Positions 57,421-64,000 of a stretch of DNA of 64,000 nt are shown here, piece after piece. Source of the DNA: an uncultured Pseudomonas sp. (lineage in GTDB: Bacteria > Pseudomonadota > Gammaproteobacteria > Pseudomonadales > Pseudomonadaceae); the NCBI RefSeq assembly GCF_913777995.1, contig NZ_CAJYVE010000008.1:1-64000 (forward strand), given 5' to 3'. Made by a program: the position numbers and the translations under genes. Within the stretch, counting starts at the first letter, position 1; each line of letters begins with the position of its first letter. A model generated the notes under the pieces. That model was not told where the DNA came from and ran no database searches. It worked only from the letters and a program-made list of their open reading frames with translations.

Positions 57421-57448
57421 TTGTCATGCCGATGAGATGCGCTACCAT
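57421..57448 (+). promoter_or_regulatory. Candidate promoter of the nrdR-rib operon
   Basis: TTGTCA, 16-base spacer, TACCAT, 33 bases before nrdR. Confidence 0.5.
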
Positions 57449-57481
57449 GGCGCTCCCCTTTTTCCAGTGGCTTGCCACCCC

Positions 57482-57946
57482 ATGCACTGTCCCTTCTGCG
57501 CTGCCAACGACACCAAGGTCATCGATTCGCGCCTGGTTGCCGAAGGCGAGCAGGTACGTCGCCGTCGCGAATGCCTGGCCTGCGGCGAACGCTTCACCAC
57601 CTTCGAAACCGCCGAACTGGTCATGCCACGGCTGATCAAGCAGGACGGCCGACGCCAGCCATTCGATGAAGACAAGCTGCGTGCCGGCATGCAGCGTGCC
57701 CTGGAAAAGCGCCCGGTCAGTGTCGAGCGCCTGGAAGCGGCGCTGGCGCACATCAAGCACAAACTGCGCGCCACCGGCGAGCGTGAGGTCAAGTCGCTGG
57801 TGGTCGGCGAACTGGTCATGGGCGAGCTGCAGAAACTCGATGAAGTTGCCTACATCCGTTTCGCCTCGGTGTACCGGCGCTTTCAGGACCTCAACGAATT
57901 CCGCGAAGAGATCGAGCGCCTGGCGCGCGAGCCGGGGAAGGAATGA
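57482..57946 (+). CDS. nrdR: Transcriptional repressor NrdR
   Basis: 154 aa. N-terminal zinc ribbon (MHCPFC...CLACGERF) and ATP-cone domain (from about residue 47, [16 protein letters not shown]). Represses ribonucleotide reductase genes according to dATP/ATP. The ATG at 57482 is chosen; the longer frame from 57392 lacks the family start. Its last 4 bases overlap ribD (ATGA). Confidence 0.97.
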   Translation: MHCPFCAANDTKVIDSRLVAEGEQVRRRRECLACGERFTTFETAELVMPRLIKQDGRRQPFDEDKLRAGMQRALEKRPVSVERLEAALAHIKHKLRATGEREVKSLVVGELVMGELQKLDEVAYIRFASVYRRFQDLNEFREEIERLAREPGKE

Positions 57947-59079
57947 GCAGCGAACAACGCGTCCTCGACGCCCACTACATGGCGCGCGCCCTGGAGCTGG
58001 CGCGCCAGGGGCTGTATTCCACGCATCCCAACCCACGGGTCGGCTGCGTGATCGTGCGCGACGGCCAGGTGGTAGGCGAGGGCTGGCACGTGCGTGCCGG
58101 TGAGCCGCATGCTGAAGTTCATGCTCTGCGTCAGGCCGGTGAGCGGGCTCGTGGCGCCACCGCCTACGTCACCCTGGAGCCCTGCAGTCACCACGGGCGT
58201 ACCCCGCCCTGCGCCGAAGCGCTGGTCGCCGCCGGCCTGGGGCGCGTGGTCGCGGCGATGCAGGACCCCAACCCGCAGGTTGCCGGGCGTGGCCTGCAGC
58301 GCCTGCGCGAGGCCGGTATCGCGGTCGACAGCGGCGTGCTGGAGGACGAGGCCCGGGCGCTGAACAGTGGTTTCATCAAGCGCATGGAAAGCGGCCGGCC
58401 CTATGTACGGGTCAAGCTGGCCATGAGCCTGGACGGTCGCACCGCCATGGCCAGCGGCGAAAGCCAGTGGATCACCGGTCCCCAGGCGCGCGCCGAAGTG
58501 CAGCGCCTGCGCGCGCAGTCCAGCGTGGTGCTCAGTGGCGCCGATACGGTACTCGCTGACGCGGCGCGTCTCACCGTGCGCTCCGCCGAGCTGGGCCTGG
58601 ACGCCGAACTCACCGCCTTGGCCGCCGCCCGGCCGCCGCTGCGGGTACTGATCGACGGGCGCCTGCGGGTGCCGCTGGACCAGCCATTCTTCCAGGCCGG
58701 CCCTGCCATGGTAGTGACCTGCGCAGGCGAAGACGCCGACGCCCGCTACCAGGCGCAGGGGCATGAGCTGGTGAACCTGCCCGGCAGCGACGGCCACGTC
58801 GACCTGCCTGCGCTGCTCGATGCGCTGGGGGCCATTGGCGTCAACGACGTGCTGGTCGAGGCCGGCCCGCGCCTGGCTGGCGCCTTCACTCGATTGGGCC
58901 TGGTCGACGAATTCCAGATTTTCATCGCCGCCAAGTTCCTCGGCTCCGAAGCGCGGCCGCTGCTGGACCTGCCGCTGTCGCGAATGAGCGAAGCGCTGGC
59001 GCTGAAAATCGTGAAAATGCGCGCCATCGGCAACGACTGGCACGTCATCGCTCTGCCTGTGCCCACGCCAGGCGTATAA
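57943..59079 (+). CDS. ribD: Bifunctional riboflavin deaminase/reductase RibD
   Basis: 378 aa. N-terminal deaminase domain with HAEVHAL and the zinc-binding [12 protein letters not shown]-terminal reductase domain (from about 150; [23 protein letters not shown]). Performs steps two and three of riboflavin synthesis. Confidence 0.97.
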   Translation: MSSEQRVLDAHYMARALELARQGLYSTHPNPRVGCVIVRDGQVVGEGWHVRAGEPHAEVHALRQAGERARGATAYVTLEPCSHHGRTPPCAEALVAAGLGRVVAAMQDPNPQVAGRGLQRLREAGIAVDSGVLEDEARALNSGFIKRMESGRPYVRVKLAMSLDGRTAMASGESQWITGPQARAEVQRLRAQSSVVLSGADTVLADAARLTVRSAELGLDAELTALAAARPPLRVLIDGRLRVPLDQPFFQAGPAMVVTCAGEDADARYQAQGHELVNLPGSDGHVDLPALLDALGAIGVNDVLVEAGPRLAGAFTRLGLVDEFQIFIAAKFLGSEARPLLDLPLSRMSEALALKIVKMRAIGNDWHVIALPVPTPGV

Positions 59080-59130
59080 TTCCCGGCTTTGCCCGAACCT
59101 TCCGGGCAGCCAGTCCCAGCGGAGGACCTC

Positions 59131-59793
59131 ATGTTTACCGGCATCATCGAATCCATCGGCAGCATCCGGGCCCTGACCCCCAAAGGCGGCGACGTCCGCG
59201 TCTACGTGGAAACCGGCAAGCTCGACCTGGGCGACGTCAAGCTTGGCGACAGCATCGCGGTAAACGGCGTGTGCCTGACCGCCGTCGAGCTGCCTGGCGA
59301 CGGTTTCTGGGCCGACGTCAGCCGCGAGACCCTCGACGTAACGGCGTTCGTCGACCTCAAGGTCGGCAGCCGGGTCAACCTGGAAAAGGCCCTGACCCCC
59401 AGCTCGCGCCTCGGCGGCCACCTAGTCAGCGGCCATGTCGACGGCGTGGGCGAAATCGTCTCGCGCGAGGAAAATGCCCGCGCCATCCAGTTCCGCGTAC
59501 GCGCCCCGCGCGAGCTGGCCAAATACATCGCCCACAAGGGTTCGATCACCGTCGACGGCACCAGCCTGACCGTCAACGCCGTGCATGGCGCGGAGTTCGA
59601 GCTGACCATCGTGCCGCACACCCTGGCCGAGACCATCATGGCCGACTACCGGCCGGGTCGTAAGGTCAACCTGGAGGTCGACCTGCTGGCCCGTTACCTC
59701 GAGCGCCTGCTGCTCGGTGACAAGGCCGCCGAGCCGGCCCAGGGCGGCATCACCGAAAGCTTCCTGGCCGCCAACGGCTACCTGAAATCCTGA
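59131..59793 (+). CDS. ribE: Riboflavin synthase alpha subunit
   Basis: 220 aa; converts two lumazine molecules to riboflavin plus pyrimidine. The N-terminal MFTGIIESIGSI and the duplicated lumazine-binding domains are seen (SRLGGHLVSGHVDG; ITVDGTSLTVNAV). Start at 59131 after GGAGGA. Called ribC in some genomes. Confidence 0.96.
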   Translation: MFTGIIESIGSIRALTPKGGDVRVYVETGKLDLGDVKLGDSIAVNGVCLTAVELPGDGFWADVSRETLDVTAFVDLKVGSRVNLEKALTPSSRLGGHLVSGHVDGVGEIVSREENARAIQFRVRAPRELAKYIAHKGSITVDGTSLTVNAVHGAEFELTIVPHTLAETIMADYRPGRKVNLEVDLLARYLERLLLGDKAAEPAQGGITESFLAANGYLKS

Positions 59794-59809
59794 CCCAAGG
59801 GGGTGCCGA

Positions 59810-60901
59810 GTGGCGCTCAACACGATTGAAGACCTGATCGAAGACATTCGTCAGGGCAAGATGGTCATCCTCATGGATGACGAAGACCGCGAAAACGAAG
59901 GCGACCTGATCATGGCCGCCGAATGCGTCAAGGCTGAACACATCAACTTCATGGCCCGTTATGCGCGCGGTCTGATCTGCATGCCGATGACCCGCGAGCG
60001 CTGCGAAACGCTCAAGCTGCCGCTGATGGCGCCGCGCAACGGTTCGGGCTTCGGCACCAAGTTCACGGTGTCCATCGAGGCCGCCGAGGGCGTGACCACC
60101 GGCATCTCCGCCGCCGACCGTGCGCGTACCGTGCAGGCCGCCGCGGCCCGCGACGCCAAGGCTGAAGACATCGTCAGCCCTGGGCACATCTTCCCGCTGA
60201 TGGCCCAGCCGGGCGGCACCCTGGTGCGCGCCGGGCACACCGAGGCGGCCTGCGACCTGGCGCGCATGGCCGGTTTCGAACCTTCCGGGGTGATCTGCGA
60301 GATCATGAACGACGACGGCACCATGTCGCGTCGCGCCGAGCTGGAAGCCTTCGCCCTGGAGCACGACATCAAGATCGGCACCATCGCCGACCTGATCCAC
60401 TACCGGATGACCCACGAACGCACCATCCAGCGCGTCGCCGAGCAGCCGGTGGACAGCGAAGTGGGGCACTTCAACCTGGTGACCTACCGCGACTCGGTGG
60501 AAGGCGAAGTGCACCTGGCCCTGACCCTGGGCACCATCAGCGCCGACGAGCCCACTCTGGTACGGGTCCACAACATGGACCCGCTGCGCGACCTGCTGCT
60601 GATCAAACAGCCTGGTCGCTGGAGCCTGCGTGCGGCCATGGCCGCCGTGGCCGAGGCCGGCAGCGGTGTGGTGCTGCTGCTCGGTCACCCGCTCGATGGG
60701 GACGTGCTGCTCGCGCACATCCGTGAGACCGCCGGTCAGCAGCCGATCAAGCTGCCGAGCACCTACAGCACCGTAGGCGCCGGTTCGCAGATCCTGCGCG
60801 ACCTTGGCGTGCGCAAGATGCGCCTGATGAGTTCGCCGATGAAGTTCAACGCGATATCCGGTTTCGACCTGGAAGTTGTAGAATACGTGCCATCGGAATG
60901 A
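59810..60901 (+). CDS. ribBA: 3,4-dihydroxy-2-butanone-4-phosphate synthase with degenerate GTP cyclohydrolase II domain
   Basis: 363 aa, GTG start. The N-terminal DHBP synthase half is complete (VILMDDEDRENEGDLIMAAE, THG-type region, GVICEIMNDDGTMSRRAELEAFA). The C-terminal half has the GTP cyclohydrolase II fold but lacks the zinc motif HSECLTGD...RCDCG (VRVHNMDPLRDLL here), so that half should be inactive for GTP opening. This is the hybrid arrangement called RibBX in proteobacteria. The active RibA is encoded at 63693. Confidence 0.93.
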   Translation: MALNTIEDLIEDIRQGKMVILMDDEDRENEGDLIMAAECVKAEHINFMARYARGLICMPMTRERCETLKLPLMAPRNGSGFGTKFTVSIEAAEGVTTGISAADRARTVQAAAARDAKAEDIVSPGHIFPLMAQPGGTLVRAGHTEAACDLARMAGFEPSGVICEIMNDDGTMSRRAELEAFALEHDIKIGTIADLIHYRMTHERTIQRVAEQPVDSEVGHFNLVTYRDSVEGEVHLALTLGTISADEPTLVRVHNMDPLRDLLLIKQPGRWSLRAAMAAVAEAGSGVVLLLGHPLDGDVLLAHIRETAGQQPIKLPSTYSTVGAGSQILRDLGVRKMRLMSSPMKFNAISGFDLEVVEYVPSE

Positions 60902-60913
60902 CGACACCCCCCG

Positions 60914-60944
60914 CAGCCGGCAAAAAACTGCTTTTTGCCGGCTG
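60914..60944 (+). promoter_or_regulatory. Strong hairpin after ribBA
   Basis: 13-bp stem CAGCCGGCAAAAA/TTTTTGCCGGCTG with a five-base loop, but no T-run after it. It could be an mRNA processing or stability signal, or a weak terminator. Confidence 0.55.
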
Positions 60945-60981
60945 TCTCATGTGCATCGTGATTCATGACCTAACATTCTCA

Positions 60982-61003
60982 AAGTCCGCCGCTGGGCGGA
61001 CTT
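60982..61003 (+). terminator. Hairpin/attenuator before ribH
   Basis: Perfect 9-bp stem AAGTCCGCC/GGCGGACTT with a GCTG loop, then GCTCTTTAAT; 26 bases before ribH. Either an attenuator or a leader structure near the ribH ribosome binding site. Confidence 0.5.
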
Positions 61004-61028
61004 GCTCTTTAATACGAGACCCAAGCGA

Positions 61029-61505
61029 ATGACCCTGAAGACCATCGAAGGTACCTTCATCGCCCCGCAAGGCCGCTACGCCCTGGTGGTTGGCCGTTTC
61101 AACAGCTTCGTCGTGGAAAGCCTGGTGAGCGGCGCGGTCGATGCCCTGGTACGCCACGGCATCAAGGAAAGCGACATCACCATCATCCGCGCGCCTGGCG
61201 CCTTCGAAATTCCGCTGGTGGTGCAGAAGGTCGCCCAGCGTGGCGAGTTCGCGGCCATCGTCGCCCTCGGCGCGGTGATCCGTGGCGGCACCCCGCACTT
61301 CGAATACGTGGCTGGTGAATGCGTGAAGGGCCTGTCCCAGGTCTCCATGGAGTTCGGCGTACCGGTCGCGTTCGGCGTGCTGACCGTCGACACCATCGAG
61401 CAGGCCATCGAGCGTTCTGGCACCAAGGCGGGCAACAAGGGCGCTGAAGCCGCCCTGTCGGCCCTGGAAATGGTCAGTCTGCTTGCGCAGTTGGAGGCCA
61501 AGTGA
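61029..61505 (+). CDS. ribH: 6,7-dimethyl-8-ribityllumazine synthase
   Basis: 158 aa. Family motifs [31 protein letters not shown] and the [14 protein letters not shown] catalytic region with His. The ATG at 61029 gives the standard start; the stop overlaps the nusB GTG (GTGA). Confidence 0.97.
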   Translation: MTLKTIEGTFIAPQGRYALVVGRFNSFVVESLVSGAVDALVRHGIKESDITIIRAPGAFEIPLVVQKVAQRGEFAAIVALGAVIRGGTPHFEYVAGECVKGLSQVSMEFGVPVAFGVLTVDTIEQAIERSGTKAGNKGAEAALSALEMVSLLAQLEAK

Positions 61506-61999
61506 TTTCCGACGACAGCGACAAGTTCAACCCGCGCGAGCCCAAATCGCCGGAAGCCGCCAAGAGCAAGACTGTCAAGCGCCGCGAAGCCCGCCAACTG
61601 GCGACCCAGGCGCTGTACCAGTGGCAGATGGCTGGCCATTCGTTGAACGAAATCGAGGCGCAGTTCCGCGTCGACAACGACTTCAGCACCGTCGATGGCG
61701 GCTACTTCCGCGAGCTGCTGCACGGCGTGGCCACCCACAAGGGTGAAATCGACGGCGCCCTCAAGCCGTGCCTGGACCTGAGCATCGACGAACTGGACCC
61801 GGTCGAACTGGCCGTGCTGCGCCTGTCCACCTTCGAGCTGCTGCGCCGCATCGACGTGCCGTACCGTGTGGTCATCAACGAAGCCATCGAACTGGCCAAG
61901 GTCTACGGTTCTACCGATGGCCACAAGTTCGTCAACGGTGTGCTCGACAAACTGGCCCCGACCCTGCGCGCCGCTGAAGTCAAAGCCCATAAACGCTGA
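61502..61999 (+). CDS. nusB: Transcription antitermination protein NusB
   Basis: 165 aa, GTG start overlapping the ribH stop. All-helical RNA-binding protein that acts with S10 (NusE) on boxA of rRNA leaders ([20 protein letters not shown]-terminal [19 protein letters not shown]). Confidence 0.96.
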   Translation: MISDDSDKFNPREPKSPEAAKSKTVKRREARQLATQALYQWQMAGHSLNEIEAQFRVDNDFSTVDGGYFRELLHGVATHKGEIDGALKPCLDLSIDELDPVELAVLRLSTFELLRRIDVPYRVVINEAIELAKVYGSTDGHKFVNGVLDKLAPTLRAAEVKAHKR

Positions 62000-62011
62000 T
62001 GACGGGCGCCT

Positions 62012-62081
62012 CTGAAAACGTCGCCGGGGCCGCCAGCGCGGGGCACGAACAGGCCGCGATGGCAGCGCCGGCCGTTTTCAG
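62012..62081 (+). repeat. Imperfect inverted repeat in the nusB-thiL gap
   Basis: CTGAAAACG(T)CGCCGG at 62012 and CCGGCCGTTTTCAG at 62068-62081 are complementary over about 14 bases around a 40-base GC-rich loop, in a 90-base gap inside an otherwise tightly packed operon. Confidence 0.5.
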
Positions 62082-62089
62082 GGGGCTGC

Positions 62090-63051
62090 ATGGGTGAGTT
62101 CGAGCTTATCCGTCATTACTTCGCCGCCGCGCCCTGTGCGCAGGGCGGCGATGGCGTTGCTTTGGGGATCGGCGACGACTGTGCGCTGCTGGACCTGGCG
62201 CCTGGCGAGCAACTGGCAGTATCCACCGACACCCTGGTGGCCGGTGTGCATTTCCCCGAGGGCTGCGACCCGCTGCTGCTCGGCCAGCGCGCCTTGGGTG
62301 TCTCGGCCAGTGACCTGGCCGCCATGGGCGCGCGGCCCCTCGGTTTCACCCTGGCCCTGACCCTGCCGAGTTTCGAGGCCGGCTGGCTGCAAGCCTTCGC
62401 CGAAGGCCTCAATCGCATGGCCGAAGGCTGCGCACTGCGGCTGATCGGCGGCGACACCACCCGTGGCCCGCTGTCCCTGACCCTGACCGTTTTTGGCGCC
62501 GTACCCGCAGGCCAGGCGCTGACGCGCCGGGGTGCCCGGCCGGGCGACCTGCTGTGCGTGGGCGGCGAACTGGGTGAGGGTGCCGGCGCCTTGCCGTTGG
62601 TGCTGGGCCAGCGCTCGGCCGAACCGGCGCTGGCCGAGGCCTTGCTGGCCCGCTACTGGGCGCCGCAGCCACAACTGGCGCTGGGCCAGGCACTGCGGGG
62701 CAAGGCGACGGCGGCACTGGACATCTCCGATGGCCTGTTGGCCGATTGCGGGCATATCGCCAAGGCTTCCGGACTGCGTCTGCTGGTCGAGCGTGAACGC
62801 CTGCCGATCGGTACCGCGCTGCGTGCCCTGCTGGGTGACGACGCGGCGCTGCAGGCCGCCCTGAGTGGCGGCGACGACTATCTGCTGGCCTTCACCCTGC
62901 CGGCCGAGCACCTGGCTGGACTGCAGGCGGCCGGTTGGCCGGTGACGGTCATTGGCCGTGCCGTGGCCGGCGAGGGCGTCACCCTGCTCGACGCCCGTGG
63001 CCAGGACATCACCCCCACTGTGCGGGGCTACCAACATTTCCGAGTGGATTC

Positions 63052-63055
<4 letters not shown>
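62090..63055 (+). CDS. thiL: Thiamine-monophosphate kinase
   Basis: 321 aa; last step of thiamine diphosphate synthesis. GEFELIRHYF start, ALGIGDDCALLD metal loop, STDTLVAGVHFP, and GGDTTRGPLSLT. Overlaps pgpA by 4 bases. Confidence 0.96.
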
Positions 63056-63561
<506 letters not shown>

Positions 63562-63692
63562 CTTTCCGATAGCAACCAGCGAATATTCGGCATAAGCGTC
63601 GGCTGGAACCTGCTGTTACAATGCGGCTTTCCCGATCCAAGGCAGTGCCGCACCGGCGTTGCCTTTTCAGCTTTCATAGTTAGGAGCAAACG

Positions 63693-64000
63693 GTGCCCGT
63701 CGTTTTTGTCGCCGCTTCCAAATTGCCCACGCCTTTCGCGCAATTCACCATGCATGGCTTTCTCGAGTCGGCCACCGGGCGCGAACACGTCGTCCTGAGC
63801 CTGGGTGACATCGCCGATGGCGAACCGGTGCTGGGCCGGGTGCATTCGGAGTGCCTGACCGGTGATGCGCTGTTCAGCCAGCGCTGCGATTGCGGTTCGC
63901 AACTGGAAGCCGCCCTGCGCGCGATTGCCACCGAAGGCCGCGGTGTGCTGCTGTACCTGCGCCAGGAAGGCCGTGGCATTGGCCTGATGAACAAGATCCG
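63693..64000 (+). CDS. ribA: GTP cyclohydrolase II RibA, 5' part
   Basis: GTG start after TAGGAG; runs off the window end. It keeps the full zinc motif [18 protein letters not shown] and the following RQEGRGIGL nucleotide loop, so it supplies the activity that RibBA lacks. 131 bases after pgpA. Confidence 0.95.
   Translation, partial: MPVVFVAASKLPTPFAQFTMHGFLESATGREHVVLSLGDIADGEPVLGRVHSECLTGDALFSQRCDCGSQLEAALRAIATEGRGVLLYLRQEGRGIGLMNKI

Noticed and set aside
56873..58036. Upstream extension of the methyltransferase frame to 604 aa
   Set aside because: The extra part is antisense to nrdR and the lipoprotein; similarity begins at the GTG at 56872.
59794..59809. FMN riboswitch before ribBA
   Set aside because: Only 16 bases separate ribE from ribBA, too short for an RFN element, and none is seen before ribH or ribA.

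Overview
The window is a chromosomal backbone segment of a Pseudomonas (class Gammaproteobacteria). The evidence is the gene order rrn 5S - birA - coaX - SPOR protein - tRNA-Tyr/Gly/Thr/Trp - secE - nusG - L11/L1 - L10/L12 - rpoBC - str - S10 - spc - alpha - katA - bacterioferritin-like gene - uvrA - yajR-type MFS - ssb, then the oprG / DUF2796-ABC-DUF3299 / ybbN / nrdR-rib-nusB-thiL-pgpA block. This matches the P. aeruginosa/P. putida arrangement as I know it, and the protein sequences read as typical Pseudomonas. I cannot fix the species. The single-tuf layout recalls P. syringae, but the rest is equally compatible with the P. putida or P. fluorescens groups.

Layout. 1-110: 3' end of a 5S rRNA and its terminator. 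200-2331: biotin ligase, pantothenate kinase and a SPOR-domain membrane protein. 2315-3009: four tRNA genes behind strong promoters; tufB, which usually sits between tRNA-Thr and tRNA-Trp, is missing. 3053-14911: secE-nusG, rplKA, rplJL and rpoBC. 15106-19464: str operon (rpsL-rpsG-fusA-tuf). 19605-33310: S10, spc and alpha ribosomal protein operons, split by two compact terminator-plus-promoter modules in front of rpsH and rpsM. 33521-40579: catalase, ferritin, UvrA (minus strand), YajR-like transporter and SSB. 40644-41925: about 1.3 kb without an intact conserved gene. It is a decayed accessory spot with a frameshifted tyrosine-recombinase start, a structured leader, an AT-rich small membrane ORF and a 114-bp inverted-repeat element that looks like an internally deleted IS5-type sequence. 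41926-50645: chemoreceptor, GAF/degenerate GGDEF/EAL protein, YbiO-type mechanosensitive channel, an RmlD-like protein plus an epimerase, and an unknown small membrane protein.

50707-54724 (minus strand) is the most interesting functional block: a putative Zur-controlled metal system (His-rich DUF2796 protein, LolD/MacB-like ABC ATPase, FtsX-like permease, DUF3299 protein) followed by the OmpW-family porin gene oprG. I find a near-consensus Zur operator in front of the first gene and an Anr/FNR box placed 41 bp from the expected oprG start site. 54850-57312 carries a small hypothetical gene, YbbN, a methyltransferase and a YbaY-like lipoprotein. 57482-64000 is the nrdR-ribD-ribE-ribBA-ribH-nusB-thiL-pgpA-ribA cluster. 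RibBA has lost the zinc ligands of its GTP cyclohydrolase half, which explains the separate ribA at the window edge.

Most of the window is conserved housekeeping DNA. I do not see a convincing new defence or mobile system. The leads worth checking are regulatory sites, the decayed 40.6-41.9 kb spot, the missing tuf copy and some family-atypical residues.
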